Of a DNA stretch of 64,000 nucleotides, positions 24,401 to 30,580 are shown piece by piece. Numbering within the stretch: position 1 is the stretch's first letter; each line of letters starts with the position of its first letter. The notes under the pieces were generated by a model, which worked only from the letters and a program-made list of their open reading frames with translations, was not told the origin of the DNA and made no database searches. Both the position numbers and the translations under genes were made by a program. This DNA comes from Maea johnstoni (taxonomy: Eukaryota; Annelida; Polychaeta; Spionida; Magelonidae), in assembly GCA_963942565.1 (NCBI GenBank), contig OZ012686.1, positions 31,646,212-31,710,211 on the forward strand. Reading direction: 5' to 3'.

Positions 24401-25201
24401 GCCTTACGCAAATCATGAATTATAAAAAAAATCGAGCACTCTTCAAATAGTGTTAAACTGTAGATCTCAATGATTCCACTAGCCTGGTTGTGCTAAGATA
24501 TCACATACTACTGGCACACTAAGCACTTTATTACAGACTTTATTACTAGTCTGGAGTAGTGACATATTGATGCTATTGCCAGATAAACTGTTGTTTATAA
24601 TAATAGAACCAATAAAACTGCACATTGTGGCATTAGGAGATGTCGAGATTTTTATAAATCTCATTGTACATTCCAAATATTGTCTCCTTAAGTTTTGCTT
24701 TTTTCATTTTATAATGTCTTTCTGATTCTAGGTACAGGAACACAGGATGTTCTACCAAAAGATCAAATGTAACATTACAGAAGAAAAGATGTGCCGTGTC
24801 TGCAAGAAACGAATAGGAAATAGGTATGTGTATGCTTTCTTTACTTTTGTGTATCTATTTAGGGTAGAAATACTGATAAATGTGGTATATATTCACTTTT
24901 ATTGTAAAAAACAAGCTACACACTAAGAAATATGTCTAAATATGTCTTTTACATTTTACTAGGCACTTCCAGGTCTGTGTTATGTAAATTGGATAGTATT
25001 TCAAAAATATATATTTCAATGAATCCCTACCCCCTATTACAGACTTGAAGTTTGAACTCACTATACGATCTGTATTGCATATTTTCTTATTTTCTTACCT
25101 TGCTGTTTTTCTATTATTTCAGTGCATTTGCAAGATATCCCAATGGTGTTATAGTTCACTACTACTGCCACAAGGACCCAAAGGTGTGCCCTGTGGAGTA
25201 G
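440..25201 (+). CDS. VPS39: VPS39 (Vam6/Vps39-like), HOPS subunit; 19 exons, 5' end outside window
   Basis: Joining 440-478, 1325-1417, 2221-2401, 2848-2968, 3549-3666, 4519-4648, 5163-5305, 5859-5993, 6513-6741, 7163-7236, 8013-8111, 8480-8597, 9354-9482, 10154-10256, 13799-13844, 14154-14303, 14983-15117, 24732-24823 and 25123-25201 gives 2214 bases: 737 codons and a TAG, open throughout, with GT-AG junctions of matching phase. The protein aligns colinearly with human VPS39 from about residue 133 to the end, with no exon missing. Order: second half of the CNH (citron homology) beta-propeller (window residues 1 to about 180), helical solenoid with the Vps39 domain 1 region (about 275-420), clathrin-heavy-chain-type repeats, then Vps39 domain 2 with a small C-x2-C...H-x2-C zinc-binding motif (MCRVCKK...VHYYC). 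Known of the family: VPS39 is the Rab7-binding end of the HOPS tether for late endosome/lysosome and autophagosome fusion; its C-terminus binds VPS11; the mammalian protein is also called TLP for a link to TGF-beta signalling. The closest paralogue, TGFBRAP1/VPS3, fits less well. Confidence 0.97.
850..1045. repeat. Interspersed repeat C, copy 1
   Basis: Shares ordered blocks (acttcagctatg, then aatttgtgcctgt, then aggagactgcc, then ctaagtccct) with 5600-5790, and its inner part with 53155-53265. No terminal repeats recognised, so the family is unknown; probably a short non-autonomous element. Confidence 0.55.
1086..1290. mobile_element. Short palindromic-ended MITE, copy 1
   Basis: About 200 bases starting ACTGTATAACTGGTAATTTT and ending in a TACTGTATAC-type sequence. 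The copy at 9894-10086 starts the same way and ends TATACAGT, so short inverted ends ACTGTATA/TATACAGT are likely. Non-coding. Superfamily not clear. Confidence 0.6.
1325..1417 (+). CDS. VPS39: VPS39 exon b
   Basis: The 31 codons lie between a ccag acceptor and a gtaagc donor, phase 0 on both sides. The core GFKRDYFLIK matches human GFKRDYYLI; the residues before it (VPDIPKAMAWC) match VPDVPKSMAWC. Part of the CNH propeller. Confidence 0.95.
1418..2009 (+). other. VPS39 intron, upstream part
   Basis: AT-rich intron with no element recognised; it runs into the array of exon-start copies at about 2010. Confidence 0.6.
2010..2220 (+). repeat. Tandem copies of the acceptor edge of exon c
   Basis: Units of roughly 54-70 bases, each ending in a ctatac(c)ag-type acceptor, occur four times before the real acceptor at 2220. 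The unit from 2041 retains GGCAACTTAAAGGAGTTATT and the next 15 bases, encoding GNLKELFPTGKH; the real exon encodes GNLKELFPTGKQ. Over these 12 codons the five differences all fall at third positions and four are silent. The other copies keep only the acceptor and ggcaatttgaa-like starts. Whether any copy is spliced in cannot be told from the sequence. Confidence 0.8.
2221..2401 (+). CDS. VPS39: VPS39 exon c, preceded by decayed copies of its own start
   Basis: Begins GTGAGC after ataccag, phase 0, and ends after one base of a codon with donor gtaagt. It carries GNLKELFPTGKQLEP, matching human SIKELFPTGKQLEP, and QKYALTWSENPIVM. The exon starts with a donor-like GTGAGC, and the preceding 210 bases hold several tandem copies of acceptor plus exon start. 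Confidence 0.95.
2402..2847 (+). other. VPS39 intron
   Basis: AT-rich intron; nothing recognised. Confidence 0.6.
2848..2968 (+). CDS. VPS39: VPS39 exon d
   Basis: Acceptor tttcag, donor gtagga. It starts by completing a codon and encodes HHKPYIVAVLPRYVEIR, then IEPRLMIQSIEL, colinear with human PPYIIAVLPRYVEIRTFEPRLLVQSIEL. It leaves two bases of a codon (AG) for the next exon. Confidence 0.96.
3140..3548 (+). repeat. Tandem copies of the acceptor edge of exon e
   Basis: Six degenerate units with a spacing of about 60 bases (near 3147, 3207, 3266, 3366, 3426 and 3487) each carry atttca(g)tggtaatgt and a following tatatagc-like block, as at the true acceptor at 3541-3570. Between them is a repeated ttgtttactattccaattat spacer. 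They are decayed copies of polypyrimidine tract, acceptor and first exon codons. Confidence 0.8.
3549..3666 (+). CDS. VPS39: VPS39 exon e, flanked on both sides by arrays of its own edges
   Basis: Acceptor atttcag, first base completes AG|T (Ser); the text then reads GNVYIASSNYVWRLASMP and QIKQLLQSKEFELALILA, matching human NIIYVASNHFVWRLIPVP and QLLQDKQFELALQLA. Donor gtgagt, phase 0. This is the end of the propeller and the start of the solenoid. About six degenerate copies of its acceptor edge lie upstream and five of its donor edge downstream. Confidence 0.95.
3667..4440 (+). repeat. Tandem copies of the donor edge of exon e
   Basis: Five units of about 135 bases follow the real donor. 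Each starts with a form of agtttgagctagccctcat (3740, 3878, 4027, 4163, 4293; real copy at 3641), runs through actagctgtgagt with the donor, and ends in ttggtgtatttaaaaaat-like intron sequence. The first, second and fourth retain nearly perfect exon ends and donors; the last is heavily decayed. Confidence 0.85.
4519..4648 (+). CDS. VPS39: VPS39 exon f
   Basis: Acceptor ttgcag, donor gtaagt, phase 0 in and phase 1 out. It reads KMTDEEETEKEKRIQRIK then LFAFDLFSQHRFEESLQTF, matching human YAFNLFCQKRFDESMQVF. The acidic, charged start is a linker between propeller and solenoid. Confidence 0.96.
4649..5162 (+). other. VPS39 intron
   Basis: AT-rich intron; no repeat recognised. Confidence 0.6.
5163..5305 (+). 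CDS. VPS39: VPS39 exon g
   Basis: Acceptor tttag, donor gtatga. It completes Asp and reads PSHVIGLYPDLLPQDFRNQL, matching human PTHVMGLYPDLLPTDYRKQL, and ends LIEYLTQ as human LIDYLTQ. Phase 0 out. Confidence 0.96.
5408..5520. mobile_element. hAT-like MITE fragment (TAGGGCTGGATACCG end)
   Basis: One end reads TAGGGCTGGATACCGTTAAG, followed by palindromic stretches around ggtactggtat and catttcattcctttaag. A related copy starts near 10733. The other end was not found, so this is a partial element. Confidence 0.5.
5600..5790. repeat. Interspersed repeat C, copy 2
   Basis: Matches 850-1045 in order: acttcagctat, aatttttgcctgt, aggaaactgcctgtccaaaa, ctgactaagtccct. Confidence 0.55.
5859..5993 (+). 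CDS. VPS39: VPS39 exon h
   Basis: Acceptor ttgtag, donor gtaata, 45 codons, phase 0. Ends SQIIDTTLLKCYLQ, nearly identical to human LQIIDTTLLKCYL. Its first half (a charged, serine-containing loop) is the variable part seen in all homologues. Start of the Vps39 domain 1 region. Confidence 0.96.
5994..6512 (+). other. VPS39 intron
   Basis: Holds a two-copy repeat of about 35-40 bases at 6372-6440 (cttgaaataaaaaatcattg / ctcatgaaatagaaattcat, each followed by a g-run and gtc) and a C/T homopolymer run at 6457-6474. Confidence 0.6.
6513..6741 (+). CDS. VPS39: VPS39 exon i, most conserved exon
   Basis: Acceptor ttgcag, donor gtacgt; 76 codons plus one base. Contains ALVAPLLRLKDNCCHIEE, HQKYSELIILYEKKGLH and SPLKGHDRTVQYLQRLG, each nearly identical to human VPS39. 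This stretch separates VPS39 from TGFBRAP1. Core of Vps39 domain 1. Confidence 0.98.
6742..7162 (+). other. VPS39 intron
   Basis: AT-rich intron; nothing recognised. Confidence 0.6.
7163..7236 (+). CDS. VPS39: VPS39 exon j, with decayed copies downstream
   Basis: Acceptor attgcag, donor gtaagg. It completes Gly and reads CDHVDIIFEYAGWVLKGHPD then DGLK, matching human HLIFSYSVWVLRDFPEDGLK. Phase 0 out. A degenerate copy of the whole exon with a donor-like end lies 75 bases downstream. Confidence 0.95.
7305..7455 (+). repeat. Decayed copies of exon j downstream of it
   Basis: At 7311-7372 tcatatttgaatatgctggg...gcctaaag|gttagg follows the order of exon j (tcatatttgaatatgcaggc...ggcttaaag|gtaagg), with the reading frame lost. 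A third, weaker piece at 7411-7450 has ttttaaagggatagcctggt and gat. The rest of this intron (to 8012) shows nothing recognised. Confidence 0.7.
8013..8111 (+). CDS. VPS39: VPS39 exon k
   Basis: Acceptor tttcag, donor gtaagt, 33 codons, phase 0. Starts IFTEDMPEVDTLPRDKVLQY, as human IFTEDLPEVESLPRDRVLGF, and ends VVPYL. Clathrin-heavy-chain-type repeat region. Confidence 0.96.
8112..8479 (+). repeat. VPS39 intron with a two-copy tandem repeat
   Basis: A unit of about 79 bases is repeated: gggacctgggtaaaagtgtt at 8139 and gggaccatgaaaaagtgttc at 8218, both continuing through a g-rich, ttcacatct-type block. The rest of the intron is plain. Confidence 0.65.
8480..8597 (+). CDS. VPS39: VPS39 exon l
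   Basis: Acceptor ttgcag, donor gtgggt; 39 codons plus one base. Reads EYIILTCNEESAEFHNILAL then EKLHSLMGDYLQTMPE, matching human EHIIHVWEETGSRFHN and EKVQGLMKEYLLSFP. Confidence 0.94.
8650..8850. mobile_element. Truncated hAT MITE (CAGGGTCTTAGCCAG family)
   Basis: Starts tagtcttagtcagcagggcg and runs to cccatgacattgtataagga, the reverse complement of the order seen in the full element at 58614-58929. The far end is missing. The rest of this intron (8851-9353) is plain except for a degenerate catcat-type tract near 9021-9100 and a TTA-rich run before the next acceptor. Confidence 0.65.
9354..9482 (+). CDS. VPS39: VPS39 exon m
   Basis: Acceptor ttacag, donor gtaagt. After a variable loop it reads TKLIFFLETSQQYVPERLL then HFPFDG, matching human QKLLMFLEISSYYDPGRLICDFPFDG. 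Phase 1 out. The acceptor follows a TTA-rich tract. Confidence 0.95.
9483..10153 (+). other. VPS39 intron with one MITE
   Basis: Contains the MITE at 9894-10086; a small palindrome cagcctgcccggctaggggc near 9700; otherwise plain. Confidence 0.6.
9894..10086. mobile_element. Short palindromic-ended MITE, copy 2
   Basis: Starts ACTGTATAACTGGTATTTTT and ends GATATACAGT, giving 8 bp inverted ends. Matches 1086-1290 over most of its length. Confidence 0.65.
10154..10256 (+). CDS. VPS39: VPS39 exon n
   Basis: Acceptor tttag, donor gtgagt. Reads FFEERALLLGRLGRHEQALA then YVHIIQDTTMAEE, matching human LLEERALLLGRMGKHEQALFIYVHILKDTRMAEE. The end is set by the donor GTGAGT; two bases carry over so that the next exon gives EYC. 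Confidence 0.96.
10733..10980. mobile_element. hAT-like MITE fragment
   Basis: Starts TAGGGATGGATACCTCTAAG and contains tactggtatcggtacc and gtatcgttaagagattctta, related to the copy near 5408. Ends not cleanly defined. Confidence 0.45.
11042..11430. repeat. Two-copy tandem duplication, unit about 196 bases
   Basis: cttcctattggtccattca occurs at 11042 and again about 196 bases later; both copies run through cacttttctcat, ttctaaagc, gtgttctatgtatct, aacctgaaccctatt and ttggctatatgtgtgtttta to tctgtccttctgtt. The second copy has a small insertion after the start. Confidence 0.85.
12203..12416. mobile_element. piggyBac-like MITE A, copy 1
   Basis: A 214-base element between TTAA sites. It is one of about five related copies; the best-preserved reads TTAACCCTTATG-GTGCTGGTGGC at one end and an AGGGTTAA end on the other. 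TTAA duplication with CCCT ends is the piggyBac signature. Contains the internal palindrome gagtactcttagatgagtac. Non-coding. Confidence 0.75.
13010..13139. mobile_element. AT-rich hAT-type MITE, one end
   Basis: A run of attactattacc / taattgattactttc / caattacaaattac blocks ending CCAACCCTG, the reverse complement of a CAGGGTTGG hAT-type end. The opposite end was not located with confidence. Confidence 0.4.
13799..13844 (+). CDS. VPS39: VPS39 exon o
   Basis: Small exon of 46 bases between tttcag and gtaagt. Reads YCRRNFDKQKEGNKD, matching human YCHKHYDRNKDGNKD. Phase 0 out. It follows a 3.5 kb repeat-rich intron. Confidence 0.95.
14054..14113 (+). repeat. Decayed copy of the start of exon p
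   Basis: tccttaggtttaagtgtacct...caagttgtacctttgcccactt matches the acceptor and start of exon p (cccttaggtttacctgtacc...aagatgtacctcagcccacc at 14148) with a short insertion. The reading frame is not kept. Confidence 0.65.
14154..14303 (+). CDS. VPS39: VPS39 exon p
   Basis: Acceptor cttag, donor gtaagt, 50 codons, phase 0. Starts VYLYLFKMYLSPPD, matching human VYLSLLRMYLSPPS. The middle is a proline/serine/threonine loop that varies between species; the end ALKLLGEHANQIETSK matches human ALQVLELHHSKLDTTK. A degenerate copy of its start lies about 95 bases upstream. Confidence 0.95.
14304..14982 (+). other. VPS39 intron with one MITE
   Basis: Holds the MITE at 14437-14609; otherwise plain. 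Confidence 0.6.
14437..14609. mobile_element. piggyBac-like MITE A, copy 2 (internally shortened)
   Basis: TTAACCCTTATATGGCTGGT at one end and GGAAGGGTTAA at the other, with tgatgcaaaaaaacctggg and aataccaacatggcagggtt inside. It is 173 bases, lacking about 40 bases present in the full copies. Confidence 0.8.
14983..15117 (+). CDS. VPS39: VPS39 exon q
   Basis: Acceptor tctcag, donor gtaggt, 45 codons, phase 0. Reads ALELLPPSTNVRDILVFLEN then VLEEKATVKRSNQILRSLL, matching human ALNLLPANTQINDIRIFLEKVLEENAQKKRFNQVLKNLL. Start of Vps39 domain 2. Confidence 0.96.
15954..16110. mobile_element. piggyBac-like MITE A, copy 3 (partial)
   Basis: tgctggtggctaatttttcc, tgatgcaaaaaaaagctg and aataccaacatgacagggtt match the other copies; the start TAAACCTCTT is altered and the far end is lost. 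The element at 16141 inserted just beyond it. Confidence 0.65.
16141..17265. mobile_element. Non-autonomous CAGGGCT element, 1.1 kb, TSD TAGAT
   Basis: Perfect 15-base inverted ends: CAGGGCTGTCCAAGC at the left and GCTTGGACAGCCCTG at the right. Both sides are flanked by TAGAT (16136-16140 and 17266-17270), a 5 bp target duplication. Inner ends carry gtagcaaaatttg and gcgcaaaattttgcgac motifs. The middle has no transposase I can recognise. CAGGG ends suggest hAT; a 5 bp duplication fits the hAT5 group rather than classic 8 bp hATs. Confidence 0.85.
17954..18166. mobile_element. piggyBac-like MITE A, copy 4
   Basis: TTAACCCTACCAATGCTGAG at the left, CAGCATAAGGGTTAA at the right, 213 bases, with the shared tggtattcattcgatagctc and tttttttgcatcattttgta blocks. 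Confidence 0.85.
18325..18643. mobile_element. TTAA-flanked MITE B, 319 bases
   Basis: Left end TTAACCTATTTACACT; the right end read in reverse is TTAACCCACTTACACT, so 16-base inverted ends with two mismatches. TTAA at both borders and CC after it again suggest a piggyBac-like element, of a different family from MITE A. Confidence 0.65.
20147..20485. repeat. Tandem repeat, four units of 82-87 bases
   Basis: aggtcactgttagctcctat starts at 20147, 20234 and 20321, and in altered form at 20403. The first two units are almost identical and the third differs mainly by a 5-base loss (atcaa) giving 82 bases; the fourth is diverged. The near-identity implies recent expansion. The unit happens to stay open in one frame but shows no protein-like character. 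Confidence 0.95.
21208..21414. mobile_element. Tc1/mariner-like MITE with TA duplication
   Basis: Left end TA|CTGTAGATCACACA, right end TGTGTTCTACAG|TA; 207 bases. The interior is richer in CpG than its surroundings and repeats gctatatata and agcgtacatagcgt motifs. Confidence 0.65.
22285..22517. mobile_element. TTAA-type MITE C, decayed
   Basis: Left end TTAGCTCATTCATGCATGTAG (TTAA changed), right end in reverse TTAACCAATTCATGCCTAGA. The ...ATTCATGC end recurs at 20850, 54917 and 35476, marking a family. Confidence 0.5.
24732..24823 (+). CDS. VPS39: VPS39 exon r, first half of the zinc-binding motif
   Basis: Acceptor ttctag, donor gtatgt. Reads VQEHRMFYQKIKCNITEEKM then CRVCKKRIGN, matching human VQEERILHQQVKCIITEEKVCMVCKKKIGN. 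Carries the C-x2-C pair. It lies 9.6 kb after the previous exon. Confidence 0.96.
25123..25201 (+). CDS. VPS39: VPS39 last exon and stop
   Basis: Acceptor tttcag; completes Ser and reads AFARYPNGVIVHYYC then HKDPKVCPVE and TAG. Human reads AFARYPNGVVVHYFC then a different short tail. Carries the H-x2-C half of the zinc-binding motif. The tail adds a further cysteine (KVCPVE). Confidence 0.96.
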
Positions 25202-25360
25202 ATCTGCATCCCCCACAGCCCACCTGGTGGCTGTTCCCCAAACTACTGCATACATTCACATACAGTGAGCCTAAGGACACCCACAACATACTAGTCAGCC
25301 TTTGTGATCATGTGATGTAACTTAAGTGTAAACTCGAATGTAAACCAAGTCACCTTGCAG

Positions 25361-25366
25361 AATAAA
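25361..25366 (+). terminator. Candidate proximal polyadenylation signal AATAAA
   Basis: First AATAAA after the VPS39 stop, 160 bases downstream. Whether it is the main site is unknown. Confidence 0.5.
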
Positions 25367-25537
25367 TGGCTGCCCTTAGAATAACAACCACCTTAACCCT
25401 TGTCCGGCTGAATTGCTGGATGTGACCTACCCTGCCAAGTACCAAGGGAAAATAATGACCATTGGGGGATTTAAGGACACAACTTTTGAGGAGTACCATC
25501 CAACTTGCCATTTGTCAAAATGAAGGTATAGGACAGT

Positions 25538-25556
25538 GGGGGGGGGGGGGGGGGGG
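25538..25556. repeat. G homopolymer run
   Basis: A run of about 19 G residues following agtg; length is prone to sequencing error. Confidence 0.85.
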
Positions 25557-26557
25557 TCTTCAAAATTGAGCTGCTTTCTTTGGGTCATGTACTGGCTTTG
25601 ATGGGGAATCCTTTAGACTATTTTAGTTGAATGGTCATTAGCAGGTCAGCAGATGCAGGTCAGCAGATTTCTCCTGGCCAAGCACAGCAGGTTAGTCTGT
25701 GTTGCCCAGATATTTCTATGTTCAGCAGGACCAGGGTTAAAGTCAAAATATGTTCATATATTCCACTGGATCATTTCCTCGGAGTTCTACAAATTGTGGG
25801 TATATCATATTATATTGATCAATGTTCATGTATTGTCACCAGTATTGAGGGCTTAACTTAAATACCCAGGTGTTTATGCATAAGTATCACCAGTAATGCC
25901 AAAAATGTAGTGTATAACATTCATGCAGTCCAGCTCATTGATGTGAGGATTAAGTTAAGGAGAAAACATCCTATTTTACTTGTCTTAAAAATGTAAATGA
26001 TATTGTACATCTAAGAATGACATTGTTTGATAGAAAGATGAAATTTATTTCGAGATTATATGTACATATAAGCGCTACAGACATTGCCACCAGCCACAGG
26101 CAAAATATGATTATAAGTTATGAGGTTCATTTGTACTGTGTTGCCCAGGAGATAATGTTCTAAAAGATACTATATACTCTCAGAAGGCTTGATTTAGCTT
26201 GACAATTCAAATTTTATGGTTTCTAGTATAAAACCTGTAAAATAATCTAAATTAATTTCACACAACATTCCAATGCAAATGCACATCTTGACTGCAAGTC
26301 TATTTTATTGAGTATTTGGTGCAGTTGTGTATTATACAAAAAGCTTGCCGAGTAATCAATGTCGGCGGCAGTGTGTGTTTACCAATACATTTGTGTATAG
26401 TCAGCTATGTGTGGACAACAATAGGCCCTATAAGTATAGCGCAGGAAAAGCTGGGAAGCCAAGTGGAAACTGGGAGCTGTGAGGCTATGCATTCTTTATT
26501 GCAGGGCCTTCCTGACCCTGCTGTCTCCTGGCTGGCTGCATAGAAATTGTACTAGAA

Positions 26558-27225
26558 TTAACCCATTTACACCTGAAGTGCAAGTCTAATAATTTTATAA
26601 AATGTATAGACTTATATTTGAAAAGCATTTGAAGAGGTACTGTTTAACCCAACGGAAACAACGACTTTCAGTCAAATATTTCTCAAAATATTGCTTTATT
26701 ATTGAAAAATATCCTTACGTATCAGAGCATGTGTACAATAACGATGCATATAGGTTAACCCATTAAGATGTGTTAACAACTCATACTAGGAGAAGAGGTC
26801 TTCTTGACCCTAATCCTCTGAGTACTGTGATATATGATACATGCATTTAGAAAATAACTTGAAGGTCGAGCATTAAGTTGCAAACTGTTTGAAGGATAAT
26901 TAGGGGTTTGATCTGATCAACATTGCATTTTGAAATATGGTCAATATATACATTAGTGACAAATACATAAAATATTCAGGCCTGTTGTATGTGTTTGAAG
27001 CTTGAATAGCTTTATTCGTTCATGTCCGTAGCAGCCCAAAACTGTGTTACTTTTCGACATCATTGTGATAACTTTCTTATAAAAGCATATTTTTGAAATA
27101 TCAATGGTACCTAAAATTAACCTACATTTCTCTCAAATAACTTCTATAAGTTAATGCTTTATTTTTTCATAAGTAACATAGATTTAGACATTTCTCACAG
27201 GGAACTCTAGGCATGAAATGGTTAA
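26558..27225. mobile_element. Possible TTAA-flanked piggyBac-like element, about 670 bases
   Basis: Left TTAACCCATTTACACC, right in reverse TTAACCATTTCATGCCTAGA. Another TTAACCCATT lies inside at about 26756, so it may be two overlapping elements. Non-coding. Confidence 0.4.
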
Positions 27226-27599
27226 TGCAGTGAAGAGAGAGTTGTTTAGCTGATGCTCAATGTGGGTAATAACACGTCTGGTGCTAGTGAGATATGTTCT
27301 TTTTTCTGTCTTCAATTTTTTTTGTTGCTTGGTACCAAGTGGACAAGGTGGCCAGAGTAGTCAAATTAGTTCACATTTATCTCACCAGGTGAATAGATGA
27401 CTCAGTTTAAGTACAAAATAAAATCTTTAGAGATAGAAGGACCAGGTAGTGTCGTCTATCTACCACTGGTGGTACTACACCACACTGGTTGATCAAAGCA
27501 GAAGGGAATGTCAACCCTTTAAGGAATAGGAGCCTAGTCTAGCCTGGTGCTAGTGAAAGCTAACCTGTCTCTCTACTCCTTTGGTTTATACCTTGTATG

Positions 27600-27665
27600 C
27601 CAGTGACTCTGAGTTAGGCGGTGGTTTTAGCCGGGTACTTCGGTTTCCTCCACTACTTACAACTG
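27600..27665. repeat. SINE-like fragment
   Basis: gccgggtacttcggtttcct followed by ccactact resembles a motif common in invertebrate SINE tails. No A/B box promoter or tail was seen, so this is a guess from one motif. Confidence 0.3.
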
Positions 27666-29686
27666 GCTAGTCACAAATTAGCCACAATATGGCACAAATG
27701 TGACAAAAAATAAAATTCCACTTCCAATGTATGCCTTGCACATTAGAAGCATTAAAATTGAACTGCAATAGCTCAGCATAGGATGGACGCTGTGTAAAAT
27801 AATGTTTCATGTCTATTCCACAGGGTAGCTAAGTAGGGTGGAGATTTCCTACACTCAAATGGAAACAACACTCTCTCATAAATAGGGACCACTTATCTGA
27901 AGATCAATACTCAACCAGTTTATACCTAAAGCTTGTGGGTAGACTAACATTGTTCTAAACATCCTCATAATTAGGAGAATATTTTCAATGATTTTTCATA
28001 CAATTTATTTTTAATGTTCTTGGACTTGCAATAGCACCACTTAGGGCTCTTAGCATAAGAGGTTTATCGTGTGCAGTATGCAAGTTGTCTGGCACTAAGT
28101 ACAAAGCAAGTCTAATTCATACCGTTAATTCTCACAAATTTCAGACACTTTTTATTAATTACGATTTTCGTTGACTGATGGTGGCCAAAATTTTCCGAAA
28201 ATAGCGAATCACTGAAAATTCTCCTTCAAATATTTTCAATAGGATGCCCTGAAAAAGATTAGAAAAGTCTCTTCCTTGGTTTCTGCAGGGATGAATGACT
28301 TTAAGGTAGGTCATAGTTTACTGTATGACCCATATAATTGTCATGGATATGTCTAATGAAGTATTCTTGAATGGCTTTTCTTAATAAAGATTTTGATATT
28401 AGTTAATCTGTACTTCTGTTCAGAAGAGAAAGCTTTGTTTCTGCTTGGAATACCATGCTTTTCTCCTGTGGTGTTTGAAATGTGACTTGTTCTCAATTTA
28501 GTGTTACATTCAGCCAGCAGGTGACACTAGGAGTATTGTTGTAGAGCAGCTGAAATAGACAAGTTTTGTAATTTGAGAATGAAGAGCTACTGGTTAGTGT
28601 TAGTAAATGAAATAGTGAATCAAAGAAGTTGATTGTATAAAGAAGGTTTTTGTATATGAAGTATTTGCAATGGAATTGTCTAATTATAGAAATGCTATAT
28701 TACCTCGTGCCTATGTCAATGATTTCAGTAGTGTGCCATGCTAACACAATATCTCACATGTACCTGTGTCTTCTCAGTTCAGAAATCAGGCTAAGGTGTC
28801 AAACAGAATGAACTTTTGTTGATAAAAGAGGGCTATGACTGTGGTGAAAATGAACATATGTTAATAAAACGGAGTTTTTGCACTGTGGTAACAAAATTAG
28901 GTACATTTAAAAGCCAAGCTAATTCCCATTACCAGAAATCCTAAGGCAAACTTTTTTTTATAGAACTATTACAGTAAATCAGGTGAATTTTGAAATCCAT
29001 CAAATTTGAAAATAGACACTTTGCTATGTTTGCAGTTTATAAGTTTTCTAGAATTTCATACAACAATTTTCTTTTTAAAAAAGGAAGAACTGCAAGACTT
29101 CAAAATTGTAAAATGTAGAAAAAAATATCAGTGACATATCTTAAGGGTGGCCATTTGGTTAATGAGAAGCATTTTTTGAAAATACTTATCATATATTCAG
29201 TAAAGGTATATTTAATATATACAATAATTAAATTGAGTATTAGGCATTGTGAATGGTGCTACAAGAAATTAATCGCACTAAATTATTCACTTTATTATAC
29301 CATTTCAAGCAAGATTTTCACAAGAATACTATTTCGCCATAAGGAGCCTTTGATCCAAAACAGATGAAATTTGTCTGCTGCCTTTTATTTGATTAAAAAT
29401 TTGAACTTCAATATTTATTTGAATATATAAAATGATGTGGCTAATTTCATTGCGCATAATGATTTCTCCAATATTTCAGTCAAATTACAGATGGTTGTTG
29501 AGTTCACAACTTGAGAAAAGTGATGAGTATTCATGTTCTCCCTTTGACCCAAAGTTATTTCTGTACATGTGGTATAACTTACTTTATGCTGTATCAACTG
29601 TATCAACAGTATCAACGGTACTCTATAAATATGTATGGGATATGCCTGTGTAAGAAGTGGTGGCCTTTTGTTACAGTGACATGATC

Positions 29687-30005
29687 TTCCCTTGTAATTG
29701 TTAATATGTTAATTGTGTTTATGGATGAAACATTTTATTCAATGCACAATGATGTACATGCTTTGCCTAAAGAATAAATTCTACAATATGTCAATTATGG
29801 CTCTGGTCTTATTGCATCAATAGGACTCAAACACAGAATACTTCCCTTGTAAATGTTAATATGCTAATGGCATTTATGGATGAAACATTTCGTTCATGCA
29901 CGATGATGTACATGCTTTGCCTAAAGAATAAATTCTACAATATGTCAATTATGGGTGTTGTGACTGTTGTCTTATTGCATTGATAGGACTCAAACACAGA
30001 GTACT
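29687..30005 (+). repeat. Two-copy tandem block containing AATAAA; possible distal polyadenylation region
   Basis: A unit of about 156 bases starts cttcccttgtaattgttaat near 29687 and repeats as cttcccttgtaaatgttaat near 29842. Each has gatgtacatgctttgcctaa, then gAATAAAttctacaat, then a T/G-rich stretch, and ends gactcaaacacag. UGUA upstream, AATAAA and a G/U-rich downstream element is the layout of an animal polyadenylation site. Confidence 0.75.
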
Positions 30006-30580
30006 TCAAATAGCAAATAAGGCCTGTTTCCATAAAACAACTTTTTTTTAAATGCCTTGGTTAACATTATTCAAGGCACTTTGTTGTTTAAATCAGGGCG
30101 GGTAATGTCTGAAGGATGTTAAAGGTTTATTTTAGTCAAATCACAGAAATTTTGTAATGGACTGAAAATCTAGTTCTAATTTGATGAGAATAGAGGGTTG
30201 GTTAAATTGCTTTATGTTTATATGGGATATGGCATAAATAAGAATGGTTTAGACTATTTTAAAATTGGTGATAGAATAAATTGATGACCATACATTGTAA
30301 GACCTATTAAATAAAAAAGGTGTGATAGTTAATCATAGTTTAATTTATACATCTCTGATAATTGATTAAAATGATATTTTGCAAAGATGACTCTTTCATT
30401 TAGTTTGGTATGTTGTATTGGCTGTAACCGATTGGGATATCCTATTGAGAATGACAGTTTTCAAAATGTCTATACTAATTGAGCCTTGCGCCTGAGTTTG
30501 CTTGACCATTTACTACAAATACTTTTGAATGAATGAAACTATTTGTAAACACTGGAACCTAATACCAAATATAGGAAAGA

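Larger units (their letters stand above)
15118..24731 (+). other. VPS39 longest intron (9.6 kb)
   Basis: Made largely of DNA-transposon remnants: MITE A copies (15954-16110, 17954-18166), a 1.1 kb CAGGG element (16141-17265), other TTAA-flanked MITEs (18325-18643, 22285-22517), an 87-base tandem repeat (20147-20485) and a TA-flanked MITE (21208-21414). Stretches 15118-15950, 17270-17950, 18650-20140, 20490-21200, 21420-22280 and 22520-24731 show nothing I can name. No coding exon is missing here. Confidence 0.7.
25202..30570 (+). other. VPS39 3' UTR and intergenic DNA
   Basis: No open frame with protein-like content. Holds a near polyadenylation signal (25361), a G homopolymer (about 25538-25556), a TTAA-type element (26558-27225), a SINE-like piece (about 27600-27665), and the duplicated AATAAA block (29687-30005). 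The remaining sequence is AT-rich without recognised features. Confidence 0.6.

Noticed and set aside
27600-27665. tRNA gene or tRNA-derived SINE head
   Set aside because: No cloverleaf, no A and B boxes; only one SINE-like motif remains.
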